A stretch of 57,609 bases of DNA, taken from an uncultured Croceitalea sp. (GTDB lineage Bacteria > Bacteroidota > Bacteroidia > Flavobacteriales > Flavobacteriaceae). The notes under the pieces are model-generated. The model searched no databases and was not told the DNA's origin. It worked only from the letters and a program-made list of their open reading frames with translations. The translations under genes and the position numbers were made by a program. Numbering within the stretch: position 1 is the first letter of the stretch; each line of letters begins with the position of its first letter. Location of the stretch: positions 1 to 57,609 of the forward strand of contig CALEYA010000022.1 in NCBI GenBank assembly GCA_937926215.1, in the 5' to 3' direction. Below, one piece after another: positions 35,369 to 44,901 of the stretch.

Positions 35369-36619
35369 ATGTTTGACATCGAAAGATGGCAAGAGATTTT
35401 TGATACGATACGTAAGAACAAGCTTCGCACATTTCTTACGGGAATGTCCGTTGCATCCGGTATTTTCATTTTGGTCATTCTGCTCGGTTTTGGGCAGGGG
35501 ATGCAAAATGGTATTGAAGCGGAATTCAAAGGGGATGCCGCTACCAGTATTTGGGTATGGCCCCGCAGGACCACTATCGAATATAAAGGCCTCAATCCAG
35601 GAAGAAGAATCCAGTTACGGAACAAGAATTTTGACGTCATTACCCAACAAATGGACGTTTCCTATGACAAAGCTTCCGTGTTGTACTTTCCTAGGGATAC
35701 CAAAATTGTCTATAACAACGATTTGTTGAGTTATAACATAGCTGCCACAACGCCGGATCTACAACCTATAGAAAACGAATACATCTCTGAAGGCAGGTAT
35801 CTTAATGAAACGGATATGCGCCAAAATGCCAAGGTTGCGGTAATAAGCAACAAGATAAAAAAAGAAGTTTTTTCAGATTTGGACTCTCCCCTTGGTCAGT
35901 ATTTGACCATATCAGGGGCAGGATTTAAAATTGTTGGGGTTTATGGGGAATATGGTGATGATGATGGCGAGGAACAGCGCATTTTCATCCCCTTGACAAC
36001 GGCGCAGTTGACTTTTAATGGTGGGGATAAGGTCAACAACTTTAACTTTATGTTACCAGAACAATCCAGCATTGATCAGACCGTTGCTGCCTCGGAAAAA
36101 TTTGTAAAAGATATTAAAGGGTATTTGTATGAAGCCCATGGAATCTCACCGAAAGATGAAAGGGCTATCCATGTTTGGAACCCCATAGAGGAAGCCAAAC
36201 GGTACTATTCCCTTATAGGTAATATTAAATTTTTCTTTTGGTTCGTAGGCCTTTGCACCATAATTGCCGGTGTAGTGGGGGTAAGTAATATTATGATGAT
36301 CGTGGTAAAGGAACGTACAAGGGAAATAGGGATCCGTAAGGCTTTGGGGGCAAGACCTTGGGAGATTATAGGTATGATCCTCCATGAGGCGGTTTTTGTA
36401 ACGGCAATCTCAGGATTTACGGGACTCATATTGAGTATGGCATTGCTGGAAGTGGTAGGACCCAATGTGGAAATAGATTATGTGGTCAATCCTTCGGTAA
36501 ATTTCCAGGTAGCGTTTACCACCGTAATCGTATTGATCATTGCAGGTGCTATAGCAGGATTTTTCCCTGCTTGGCGCGCTGTTCGGGTGCAAACCATTGA
36601 AGCCTTAAAGGACGAATAA
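35369..36619 (+). CDS. MacB-type ABC transporter permease, module 1 first permease
   Basis: The 416-residue protein has one N-terminal transmembrane helix (about residues 22-45), a periplasmic domain of about 230 residues and three C-terminal helices, the topology of MacB/LolC-E permeases. It opens with MFDIERWQEIFDTIRKNK, a stretch shared with the first permease of module 2 (39876). The cytoplasmic loop reads KERTREIGIRKALGA, the coupling element of these permeases. Unlike MacB it has no fused ATPase, so it must use the ATPase at 39182. Together with its neighbour it forms the first half of a duplicated efflux locus. Confidence 0.9.
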   Translation: MFDIERWQEIFDTIRKNKLRTFLTGMSVASGIFILVILLGFGQGMQNGIEAEFKGDAATSIWVWPRRTTIEYKGLNPGRRIQLRNKNFDVITQQMDVSYDKASVLYFPRDTKIVYNNDLLSYNIAATTPDLQPIENEYISEGRYLNETDMRQNAKVAVISNKIKKEVFSDLDSPLGQYLTISGAGFKIVGVYGEYGDDDGEEQRIFIPLTTAQLTFNGGDKVNNFNFMLPEQSSIDQTVAASEKFVKDIKGYLYEAHGISPKDERAIHVWNPIEEAKRYYSLIGNIKFFFWFVGLCTIIAGVVGVSNIMMIVVKERTREIGIRKALGARPWEIIGMILHEAVFVTAISGFTGLILSMALLEVVGPNVEIDYVVNPSVNFQVAFTTVIVLIIAGAIAGFFPAWRAVRVQTIEALKDE

Positions 36620-36640
36620 AAGAAATTAGTTCAGTTCACT

Positions 36641-37900
36641 ATGTTTAACAGGGACCGTTGGAAAGAAATATTGGAAGTGCTGACCAAAAATTGGTTCAGG
36701 ACCCTGTTGACGGCATTTGGTGTTTTTTGGGGCATATTGATTCTCATCATTCTATTGGCGGCGGGAAAAGGCCTGGAAAACGGAATTAAACAAGACTTTA
36801 GTGGTGTTGCCACCAATACCATGTTTATGTGGACAAGAAGTACCACCATGGCCTATGAAGGCCTTCCGGAAGGACGAAGTTTTGAATTTAAATTGAGCGA
36901 TGTTCAACTTATACGTAATAATGTTCCGCAATTGCGCATCGTATCCCCTAGAAATGGCTTGCGCCAAACCCCTGGTATCGATAATGTTTTTTATGGGACG
37001 GAAAGTGGCTCGTATCGGGTTTTTGGGGATTACCCAGAGATAATTTTTCAAAACTCCATGTATACCAACCAAGGGCGTTTTTTAAATGAAAACGATATTA
37101 GGGAAAAGCGAAAAGTAGTGGTCATTGGTGATGGTATACGAAAAGATTTGTTTAAGAAAGGGGAGGATGTCTTGGGTAGCTATCTTAAAATTCAAGGGGT
37201 AAATTTTATGGTGGTCGGGACCTACAAAGAAAAATCCAATAATGGTGATGGAGAGAATAGCGAACGACAGATTTATGTGCCGTTTACCACCTTCTCGCAG
37301 GCGTTCAATAGGGCAGACAATGTTGGTTGGATGGCTATTACCGCAAAGGATGGCAGTTCCATAACGCAACTGTCGGACAAGATTTTGGCCACGGTAAAGC
37401 AAAGTAGAAAAGTACATCCGGATGATGAAAGGGCCGTTGGTTTCTTTGATCTCTACAAGCAGTATAATAGGGTAGAAACGCTTTTTAGCGCCATGCGTTG
37501 GATTGCCATTATTGTGGGAACGTTAGTGCTGATATCCGGTGTAATAGGCATTAGTAATATTATGCTGATCGTAGTTAAGGAACGTACTAAGGAAATAGGG
37601 ATCAGAAGGGCTTTGGGCGAGAATCCGTGGTCAATAAAAAAGCAGATTTTGATGGAATCTATTTTTCTGACCATTATTTCCGGGATGACGGGCATTATTG
37701 TGGGTTCCTTGTTCATCTATGGTATCAATGCGATCCTGGACAGCGTGGGTCCCGTAGATATGTTTTTAAATCCCAGTGTGAGTATTGGGGTCGTAACCGT
37801 TGCTTTGACCATACTAATTGTTTCTGGGCTTTTGGCAGGATTTATTCCGGCCCAGAGCGCTATTAAGGTGAGGCCCATAGACGCGTTGCGTACAGAATAG
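36641..37900 (+). CDS. MacB-type ABC transporter permease, module 1 second permease
   Basis: The 419-residue protein has the same four-helix MacB topology: N-terminal helix (about residues 20-42), a periplasmic domain and three C-terminal helices, with the coupling loop KERTKEIGIRRALGE. It pairs with the permease 21 bases upstream, and its closest relative in the window is the second permease of module 2 (41113). The two share SxFVYGDYPEI-type stretches in the periplasmic domain (YRVFGDYPEI here, SSVYGDYPEI there). The two permeases of a module probably form a heterodimer. Confidence 0.9.
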   Translation: MFNRDRWKEILEVLTKNWFRTLLTAFGVFWGILILIILLAAGKGLENGIKQDFSGVATNTMFMWTRSTTMAYEGLPEGRSFEFKLSDVQLIRNNVPQLRIVSPRNGLRQTPGIDNVFYGTESGSYRVFGDYPEIIFQNSMYTNQGRFLNENDIREKRKVVVIGDGIRKDLFKKGEDVLGSYLKIQGVNFMVVGTYKEKSNNGDGENSERQIYVPFTTFSQAFNRADNVGWMAITAKDGSSITQLSDKILATVKQSRKVHPDDERAVGFFDLYKQYNRVETLFSAMRWIAIIVGTLVLISGVIGISNIMLIVVKERTKEIGIRRALGENPWSIKKQILMESIFLTIISGMTGIIVGSLFIYGINAILDSVGPVDMFLNPSVSIGVVTVALTILIVSGLLAGFIPAQSAIKVRPIDALRTE

Positions 37901-37975
37901 AGATAGCTAAATTCAATATAGGTTTTCCAATGGAAAATCACGGAAGTAAGATTCCAAAAATTAAATCAATCAAGA

Positions 37976-39088
37976 ATGAAAAAATCAGTAACCCTAATCA
38001 TTTTATTGCTCATCATCATCTGTTTTGGTGGCGCAATGTATTATTTATACCAAAAAAACGCAGAAGACCCTGTAGTATATGAAACGGAACAGGCTTCAAA
38101 ACAAACGATCATCAAAAAAACCGTAGCCACGGGCAGTATTCTCCCTTTGGAAGAGGTGCTCATTAAACCCAATATTTCAGGGGTAATAGAAGAAGTATAT
38201 GTAGAAGGTGGGGATTATGTAAAGTCTGGGGATTTGCTGGCCAAAATTAAAGTAGTCGCCAACTTGAATGCCTTGAACGATGCCAATAATGGAATCAATG
38301 ATGCCAAGATTACGTTGGACGACCAAAAACGGAATTACGATAGACAACAAGAATTATTTGATAAGGGCGTGATTTCGCAAGCGGATTTAGAAAGGGCCCA
38401 AGTAACCTTTGATCAAGCGAAACAAGGATATCAAGCAGCAAGACAACGGTTCGATATTGTAAAAACCGGTACTACAAGAGGCTATGGAAATGCCGCGAAT
38501 ACCTTAATACGTTCCACGGTGAGTGGAATGGTCTTGGACGTTCCTGTTGAAAAAGGAAATCAGGTTATCGAAAGTAACAATTTTAATGAGGGGACCACCA
38601 TTGCAGCGATTGCCGATGTGGAAAAGATGATTTTTGAAGGTAAGGTAGATGAGTCGGAAGTAGGAAAGATTAAAGAAAACCTGCCGCTGGAAATCACTGT
38701 GGGAGCCATTGAAAACCGTGTCTTTAATGCAGTTTTGGATTATATAGCCCCAAAAGGGGTAGAGGAAAACGGTGCCATACAATTTGAGATTAAAGGAACG
38801 CTCAAAAAACACGATACCACGTTTATCCGTGCAGGATTAAGTGCCAATGCATCCATTATCTTGGCTAGGGCGGACAGCGTTTTGGCAATTAAGGAGGCCT
38901 TGGTGCAATTTGATGAGGATACCAAAAAACCCTTTGTAGAAATAGAAAAAGGGGAGCAGGAATTTGAAAGGGCAAATATAGAGCTCGGGGTCAGTGACGG
39001 TATCAATGTGGAAATCAAATCTGGAATAACGGCGGATGATAAAATCAAAGTCTGGAACGGTGTTGAATCCAAGGACAATGATCAGTAA
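37976..39088 (+). CDS. HlyD/MFP-type periplasmic adaptor, module 1
   Basis: The 370-residue protein has an N-terminal membrane anchor (about residues 5-25), a biotinyl-lipoyl/barrel-sandwich domain split by a coiled-coil hairpin (about residues 95-165), and the beta-barrel and membrane-proximal domains. The second lipoyl half reads STVSGMVLDVPVEKGNQV, close to the module 2 adaptor. It links the inner-membrane permeases to a TolC-type channel. Most of the C-terminal half, from NNFNEGTTIA to the GVSDGINVEI segment, aligns without gaps with the module 2 adaptor, which shows recent duplication. Confidence 0.92.
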   Translation: MKKSVTLIILLLIIICFGGAMYYLYQKNAEDPVVYETEQASKQTIIKKTVATGSILPLEEVLIKPNISGVIEEVYVEGGDYVKSGDLLAKIKVVANLNALNDANNGINDAKITLDDQKRNYDRQQELFDKGVISQADLERAQVTFDQAKQGYQAARQRFDIVKTGTTRGYGNAANTLIRSTVSGMVLDVPVEKGNQVIESNNFNEGTTIAAIADVEKMIFEGKVDESEVGKIKENLPLEITVGAIENRVFNAVLDYIAPKGVEENGAIQFEIKGTLKKHDTTFIRAGLSANASIILARADSVLAIKEALVQFDEDTKKPFVEIEKGEQEFERANIELGVSDGINVEIKSGITADDKIKVWNGVESKDNDQ

Positions 39089-39116
39089 TCATTTAACAAA
39101 AATTTTAAATAAAACC

Positions 39117-39149
39117 TGTAACAAATCTGCAACTTGTAAGTCCTATTAG
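39117..39149 (+). promoter_or_regulatory. Two-part motif TGTAACAAAT-N13-GTCCTATTAG upstream of efflux module 2
   Basis: TGTAACAAAT at 39117-39126 and GTCCTATTAG at 39140-39149, with 13 bases between, end 32 bases before the ATG at 39182. The first ten bases are identical to the copy at 35295 and the second half matches in seven of ten positions; the spacing is the same while the spacer differs. Confidence 0.6.
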
Positions 39150-39181
39150 GGAATCGTGTTCAGATAGCTAACAAACCAATT

Positions 39182-39883
39182 ATGATAGAAATAAAAGACC
39201 TTCATAAATCCTATAAAATGGGAAGCAATTCCCTTCACGTTTTAAAGGGAATCAATTTTTCTGCAGAAGAAGGGGAGCTTGTTGCCATAATGGGTTCTTC
39301 CGGGTCTGGAAAATCTACCTTGCTTAATATATTGGGTATGTTGGATGGTGCCGATTCCGGGGAATACAATTTGGATAATGTACCGATTAGGGATCTAAAC
39401 GAAACGAAGGCGGCGCAATACAGGAACAAGTTTTTAGGCTTTATTTTTCAATCCTTTAACCTTATCAATTATAAATCCGCATTAGAGAATGTGGCTTTGC
39501 CCTTATACTACCAAAAGGTAAATAGAAAGGTGCGACAGGAGAAGGCATTGAAGTATTTAGAACAAGTAGGACTTAAGGACTGGGCTACGCATTTGCCCAG
39601 TGAGCTTTCCGGGGGACAAAAACAGCGTGTGGCTATAGCACGTGCCATGGCCGCGGAACCAAAAGTATTGTTGGCAGATGAGCCTACAGGGGCTTTGGAT
39701 AGTACAACCTCATATGAGGTAATGGACTTGATCCAAAAAATTAATGACGCCGGCAATACCATATTAGTAGTAACACATGAAGAGGACATTGCGCATATGT
39801 GCAAAAGAATCGTGCATTTAAAGGATGGTGTTATTGTAGAGGATAAAAAGATAGAACAAGTAAGGGCGGCACAATATGTTTGA
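39182..39883 (+). CDS. ABC transporter ATPase (LolD/MacB type) of the efflux locus
   Basis: The 233-residue nucleotide-binding domain has Walker A (GSSGSGKSTLLN), Q-loop (FIFQSFNLI), signature (LSGGQKQRVAIARAM), Walker B (VLLADEPTGALD) and switch histidine (VVTHEED). It belongs to the LolD/MacB ATPase class that serves MacB-like permeases. It is the only ATPase in the locus and its stop overlaps the following permease by eight bases. It is likely to energise both permease pairs. Confidence 0.93.
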   Translation: MIEIKDLHKSYKMGSNSLHVLKGINFSAEEGELVAIMGSSGSGKSTLLNILGMLDGADSGEYNLDNVPIRDLNETKAAQYRNKFLGFIFQSFNLINYKSALENVALPLYYQKVNRKVRQEKALKYLEQVGLKDWATHLPSELSGGQKQRVAIARAMAAEPKVLLADEPTGALDSTTSYEVMDLIQKINDAGNTILVVTHEEDIAHMCKRIVHLKDGVIVEDKKIEQVRAAQYV

Positions 39884-41105
39884 TAGAGACATTTGGCAAG
39901 AAATATTCAACACCATTAAAAAGAACAAGCTACGGACGTTCTTAACGGGTTTTTCCGTAGGATGGGCGATCTTTATATTAGTGATGTTGCTTGCCTCCGT
40001 AAACGGTATGGAGAACGGTTTTGTGGGTCAATTCAATGACGACGCCACCAATACTATTTTCATAAGGCCCGGGGTTACCTCAAAAGCGTATGCAGGTTTC
40101 GAAGCGGGAAGAAGAATCCAGTTGGAGAATGACGATTTGGAATACATAAGACAAAGTTTTCCTGATGATATTGAATATATAAGCGGCCGATATTTCACCA
40201 ACACAACAGCACGCTACAAAAGTGAAACAGGGGCCTATCCAGTGCAAGGTGTCCATCCGGAATTTCAGATTATAGAAAAGACGATCGTCATCAGCGGACG
40301 TTATTTTAACGAAACGGACTTTACCAATAAGGCAAAAGTAGCGGTAATTGGTAAGAAGGTCGCGGAAGACCTTTTTGATAAGGAAGATCCCATTGGGCAA
40401 TTTGCAGAATTGAATGGATTGCCTTTTAGGGTTATTGGTGTCTTTACGGATGAAGGCGATGATAACGCCGAACGAAGAATTTATGCCCCCCTTTCTACAT
40501 ACCAAAGAATATACGGCAATACCAACAACATTAATCAAATAGCACTTACTTATAATCCAAATTATGATTTGACCAAGGCCCTTGATTTTTCCCAAAGGTT
40601 GGAAATATTGATGAAGCGAAGACAAAAGGTAGATCCAGAAGACCAGTCTGGCATCAACGTATGGAATTATGCGGAAGCATTTGATAATATCAGCAGTTTT
40701 ACCACGGTGTTAAAGGCTATAGGCATTGTGGTTGCCTTTCTTATTTTGATAGCAGGTATCGTAGGTATTGGTAATATTATGGTTTTTACCATAAAAGAAA
40801 GAACAAAGGAATTTGGTGTTCGTAAAGCCTTGGGCGCAAGGCCAAAGCAAATTGTAAACTTGGTATTGTTGGAATCTACTTTTATTACCACCTTATCTGG
40901 GTTTGTAGGTCTACTATTTGCGTGGGTCATTCTAGCACTGGTAGGTCCGACCATAGAGACGCCGGCCTTTAGCAACCCTTCCGTACGATCCTCTACCGTG
41001 ATTACTGCAACCATTATTTTAATAATAGCTGGAGTTTTGGCAGGATTGTTACCCGCTATTAAGGCGGCCAATGTAAAACCAATTGTAGCACTAAGCGATA
41101 AATAG
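39876..41105 (+). CDS. MacB-type ABC transporter permease, module 2 first permease
   Basis: The 409-residue permease has the four-helix MacB topology and the coupling loop KERTKEFGVRKALGA. It begins MFDRDIWQEIFNTIKKNK, nearly the same as the first permease of module 1, and FLTGFSVGWAIF follows in the first helix. The start overlaps the ATPase stop by eight bases, so the two are translationally coupled. It is a paralogue of the protein at 35369. Confidence 0.9.
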   Translation: MFDRDIWQEIFNTIKKNKLRTFLTGFSVGWAIFILVMLLASVNGMENGFVGQFNDDATNTIFIRPGVTSKAYAGFEAGRRIQLENDDLEYIRQSFPDDIEYISGRYFTNTTARYKSETGAYPVQGVHPEFQIIEKTIVISGRYFNETDFTNKAKVAVIGKKVAEDLFDKEDPIGQFAELNGLPFRVIGVFTDEGDDNAERRIYAPLSTYQRIYGNTNNINQIALTYNPNYDLTKALDFSQRLEILMKRRQKVDPEDQSGINVWNYAEAFDNISSFTTVLKAIGIVVAFLILIAGIVGIGNIMVFTIKERTKEFGVRKALGARPKQIVNLVLLESTFITTLSGFVGLLFAWVILALVGPTIETPAFSNPSVRSSTVITATIILIIAGVLAGLLPAIKAANVKPIVALSDK

Positions 41106-41112
41106 GATAGGT

Positions 41113-42369
41113 ATGTGGTTATTTGATAGAGATTTATGGGTCGAGATTTTTCATACGTTGGGACAAAACCTATTTCGTACGTTTTTGACCATGTTGGGGG
41201 TGATTTTTGCCATGATCATTTTAGTACTCCTACTGGGTTCCTCCAACGGAATGAGCAATGGTTTCAACAAGGTATTCGCGGGTACGGCATCTAACAGTCT
41301 CTTTGTTTGGGGGCAATCCACTTCGGAACCCTATAAAGGATTTGAAAGAGGGCGCAGAATACGTTACAAAATTGAGGATGCCGAATTAATCAAAAAACAG
41401 ATTCCTGAGATTGAAGTTCTGGCGCCAAGAATAGAGTTGGGCAGCCATCGTGGGGTCGTTACCGTTTATAGAAAAGGGCAGACCAGTGGTTCATCGGTCT
41501 ACGGAGATTATCCGGAGATTGATAATATTACTAAAAAGAGACTGGTAGAGGGTCGTTTTCTTAATCAGACGGATATTGATGATTCCAAAAAAGTATGTGT
41601 AATAGGCGAAGAGACCTATAAACTATTATTTGAAAAAGGCGAAAAAGCCATTGGGCAAGATATACGTATCAATGGGGTTTTCTTTTCGGTAGTGGGGATT
41701 TTTAAACCCAATAATAATATTAATATAGATGGGGAGAATGCGGTATTTATACCCTTTACCACATTTCAAAAAGCATTTAATTCCGGCGATCGTATGGGTT
41801 GGATGGCCATTTCCGTTGAACCCAATACTAAAGTAGTTGTCGTAGAAAACGAAATAAAGGAAATCCTTAAAAAGAAGTATGACATCCACCCTAAGGATGA
41901 AAGGGCCATAGGTAGTTTTGACATGTCTGAGATATTTAACAATATCACTGCATTTACTACGGTCCTTAAAGGCTTTTCCTTTTTCGTAGGAATCTTTACG
42001 CTGCTTGCAGGTGTTATCGCCATTAGTAATATTTTACTCATTACGGTTAAGGAGCGTACCAAAGAAATTGGGGTCAGAAGGGCCTTAGGAGCTACTCCTA
42101 AAGTGGTAAAACGTCAAATAGTTGTAGAAGCTATTGTTTTAACGGCTTTTGCCGGACTTATCGGTTTTGCCATTGCCGTGGGATTTTTAGCTATTGCAGA
42201 TTCATTATGGGGCAGTGGTGATGACTTCCCTTTCGTCAAACCTATGGTTAGTGTTCCCCAATTTGTCATATCGTTTATATTAATGGTAGGCTTAAGCGTA
42301 CTCATAGGATTGATTCCGGCAAATAGGGCCATCAGGGTAAGACCAATTGAAGCGTTACGAGAAGAATAA
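41113..42369 (+). CDS. MacB-type ABC transporter permease, module 2 second permease
   Basis: The 418-residue MacB-like permease starts MWLFDRDLWVEIFHTL. It has an N-terminal helix, a periplasmic domain with GSSVYGDYPEI, and three C-terminal helices with the coupling loop KERTKEIGVRRALGA. It is the counterpart of the permease at 36641, sharing the FxxGATxxxxxxGQSTxxPYxGF-like start of its periplasmic domain only in part, so the pair has diverged. Gaps are seven bases upstream and 36 downstream. Confidence 0.9.
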   Translation: MWLFDRDLWVEIFHTLGQNLFRTFLTMLGVIFAMIILVLLLGSSNGMSNGFNKVFAGTASNSLFVWGQSTSEPYKGFERGRRIRYKIEDAELIKKQIPEIEVLAPRIELGSHRGVVTVYRKGQTSGSSVYGDYPEIDNITKKRLVEGRFLNQTDIDDSKKVCVIGEETYKLLFEKGEKAIGQDIRINGVFFSVVGIFKPNNNINIDGENAVFIPFTTFQKAFNSGDRMGWMAISVEPNTKVVVVENEIKEILKKKYDIHPKDERAIGSFDMSEIFNNITAFTTVLKGFSFFVGIFTLLAGVIAISNILLITVKERTKEIGVRRALGATPKVVKRQIVVEAIVLTAFAGLIGFAIAVGFLAIADSLWGSGDDFPFVKPMVSVPQFVISFILMVGLSVLIGLIPANRAIRVRPIEALREE

Positions 42370-42405
42370 AAAAGAAATTAAATAACAACAATCAAATAAA
42401 GAACC

Positions 42406-43518
42406 ATGAATAAGTATGTAAAGTATGGACTGCTAAGTATTGTCATCATTGGAATTTTGGCAGCTATAGTCTATTTTCTTAAACAAAATAGCACACCTAC
42501 CAAACTGTACGAAACCGAGAAACTGGAACGCAAGGATATTGTAAATAAAGTTATTGTCACCGGAAAAGTTATTCCAGAAGATGAAATCAATATTAAACCC
42601 CAAATCTCCGGTATTATAGATAAAGTCTATTTGGATGAAGGGGTACAGGTAAAGGCCGGTGATTTAATCGCGGTGATTAAGGTGGTGCCTAACGAACAAT
42701 CGTTAAACCAAGCTGCCGGTAGGGTTAGAAATGCGGAAATTGCCTTGAGTAACGCTAAATTGGAATTTGATAGAAATAAGACCCTTTTTGACAAAGGTGT
42801 AGTTTCTAGCCAAGCGTTCAACAATTTAAAACTAACGTATGACCAGGCACAACAAGAAGTTAGCAACTCTAAAGCCGATTATCAAATTATTAGAAGGGGG
42901 TCCGCTGGTGGTTCTGCCAGTGCCAACACCAATATACGGGCAACCGTATCAGGAACAATTTTGGAAATCCCGGTAGAGGAAGGAGATCAGGTTATCCAGA
43001 GTAATAATTTTAATGATGGTACTACAATAGCCACTATTGCGGATATGACAAGAATGATCTTTGAAGGTGAAGTTGATGAAGCCGAAGTAGGAAAATTGAG
43101 GGTGGGTATGCCTTTGGAAATAAGCCTTGGAGCCCTTGAAAAAGATAAGTTTAGTGCTAAACTTAAGTTTATTGCCCCAAAAGGTATCGAAGAAGAAGGT
43201 GCCGTACAATTTAAGATCGAAGGCGACCTGGTCGTGAACGATAGCACTTATGTTAGGGCAGGTTATAGTGCCAATGCTTCTATTGTTTTGGATGAAAAGA
43301 AAGATGTCCTTTCCATAAAGGAAGCTTTATTGCAGTTTGATAAAGAGACGGAACAACCTTATATAGAAATTGAGATTGGTGAAAATGAGTTTGAAAGAAA
43401 GGATTTGGAATTAGGGGTTAGTGATGGGATTGATGTTGAAGTGGTATCTGACATTGATGAAGAAGTCAAAATTAAAGTGTGGAACAAACTTGAGAAAAAG
43501 AGTGATAACGACTCTTAA
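42406..43518 (+). CDS. HlyD/MFP-type periplasmic adaptor, module 2
   Basis: The 370-residue adaptor is the same length as its module 1 paralogue at 37976. It has an N-terminal anchor (about residues 6-25), split lipoyl domain, coiled-coil hairpin around residues 95-160 and the barrel domain. The ATVSGTILEIPVEEGDQV and IAPKGIEEEGAVQF stretches line up with STVSGMVLDVPVEKGNQV and IAPKGVEENGAIQF. It ends in a highly charged tail. It joins the module 2 permeases to the TolC-type protein 39 bases downstream. Confidence 0.92.
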   Translation: MNKYVKYGLLSIVIIGILAAIVYFLKQNSTPTKLYETEKLERKDIVNKVIVTGKVIPEDEINIKPQISGIIDKVYLDEGVQVKAGDLIAVIKVVPNEQSLNQAAGRVRNAEIALSNAKLEFDRNKTLFDKGVVSSQAFNNLKLTYDQAQQEVSNSKADYQIIRRGSAGGSASANTNIRATVSGTILEIPVEEGDQVIQSNNFNDGTTIATIADMTRMIFEGEVDEAEVGKLRVGMPLEISLGALEKDKFSAKLKFIAPKGIEEEGAVQFKIEGDLVVNDSTYVRAGYSANASIVLDEKKDVLSIKEALLQFDKETEQPYIEIEIGENEFERKDLELGVSDGIDVEVVSDIDEEVKIKVWNKLEKKSDNDS

Positions 43519-43557
43519 GCCGCCAACCATAAGAAAACCAAAAAATCAGAAAACGAA

Positions 43558-44883
43558 ATGAAGTATAGAATCACGACAGTTTTAATCCTTTGCGCCATGT
43601 TCATCACTAGCGCACAGGTCAAGAAATGGACATTGGAAGAGTGTGTAACTTATGCCGTAGAGAATAATTTAACAATTGCACAATTCAATTTGGATTTGGA
43701 GAATGCCAAGATTGATGAGTCCGACGCACTGGGAGCATTCATTCCTAGTTTAAACGGATCATCCTCTATTTCTTCAAATACGGGCTTATCTTTTAACCCG
43801 GCAACCAATGAACCTACTACGAATACCATTCTAAACGTAAATGCAAACATCAGTTCCCAATTGACTCTTTTTGATGGTCTTCGGAATTTTAAACGGGTTC
43901 AAAGAGCAAGGTTAAACGGCATAGCCAACCAGTTTAGGGTGGATGATATTAAGGATGATATCCGTCTGAACGTGGCAAATGCCTATTTACAGGTACTTTC
44001 CAATAAGGAAACCCTTAAAACATTTGAAGCCCAATACGCGGTAACGGAACAAGATCTAAAACGTACCAAGGAACTTGTGGACGCGGGTGTTGTTCCAAGG
44101 GGTGATTTGCTGGAGATTGAGGCTACAGCAGCCAATCAAGAGCAGCAGGTCATCAATAGTGAAAGTTTGGTTTTGATAGCTAGAATCAATCTTGCCCAGC
44201 TATTACAGATTACCGATTATGATAATTTTGAAATTGCTGATGAAACTTTTGAGATACCACCCTCGGATATTTTGAGTAATTCTCCCAAGGTTATATTTGA
44301 CAAGGCCCTTACGTTTAGGAATGATATCAAATTATCAGAATCCAATGTTGAACTTTCCATAAAAGACTTGGAAATAGCAAAGGGAGCCAGATATCCAACG
44401 TTAACAGGTTTTTTCAACTATAACACGCGCTATTCCGATCAAAATAGCTTTTTTGGGAACTTTTTTGATCAGCTTTATATTTTTGATGGAATTTCTTATG
44501 GGGCACAATTAAATGTACCTGTGTTCAACGGATGGAATGTTAGAAACAATATCAAGCGGGCCAAAATAAATGTTGATATTACCAAAGTACAGCTGGAGCA
44601 GCAAAAATTACAGTTGGAAACGGACATACAACAGGCTTATGTAAACGTTACAGTTTCGCTAAAAGCTTACGAAGCAGCGGAGAAAACTTTAGAAGCTAGG
44701 AGATTGGCCTATGATTATGCAAAGGAGAGGTTCAATGTGGGGTTAATGAACGCCTTTGACTTTAGTCAGGCACAATCAAGGTTGGATAATGCTGAAGCTG
44801 ATGTGGTAAGAACGAAATACGACCATATTTTCAGACTTAAAATACTGGAGTTCTTCTACGGTATTCCTTTATCCTTAAACTAA
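43558..44883 (+). CDS. TolC-family outer membrane efflux protein
   Basis: The 441-residue protein has a signal peptide (about residues 1-20) and the long heptad-like helical stretches of outer-membrane efflux channels, twice repeated in outline: an LEECVTYAVENN-like opening, internal LENAKIDESDALGAF, and a second half with LEARRLAYDYAKERFNVGLMNAFDFSQAQSRLDNAE. It forms a trimeric channel through the outer membrane. It is the only channel in the locus and so probably serves both modules. It is the last gene of the locus; no terminator hairpin is visible before tsaB. Confidence 0.92.
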   Translation: MKYRITTVLILCAMFITSAQVKKWTLEECVTYAVENNLTIAQFNLDLENAKIDESDALGAFIPSLNGSSSISSNTGLSFNPATNEPTTNTILNVNANISSQLTLFDGLRNFKRVQRARLNGIANQFRVDDIKDDIRLNVANAYLQVLSNKETLKTFEAQYAVTEQDLKRTKELVDAGVVPRGDLLEIEATAANQEQQVINSESLVLIARINLAQLLQITDYDNFEIADETFEIPPSDILSNSPKVIFDKALTFRNDIKLSESNVELSIKDLEIAKGARYPTLTGFFNYNTRYSDQNSFFGNFFDQLYIFDGISYGAQLNVPVFNGWNVRNNIKRAKINVDITKVQLEQQKLQLETDIQQAYVNVTVSLKAYEAAEKTLEARRLAYDYAKERFNVGLMNAFDFSQAQSRLDNAEADVVRTKYDHIFRLKILEFFYGIPLSLN

Positions 44884-44885
44884 GG

Positions 44886-44893
44886 TATCTTTG
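44886..44893 (+). promoter_or_regulatory. -7 promoter box (TATCTTTG) directly upstream of tsaB
   Basis: TATCTTTG matches TAnnTTTG, lies immediately after the TolC stop and only eight bases before the tsaB ATG, so the 5' leader would be about five bases. No good -33 TTG is present. Confidence 0.55.
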
Positions 44894-44901
44894 CGCCTGT
44901 T

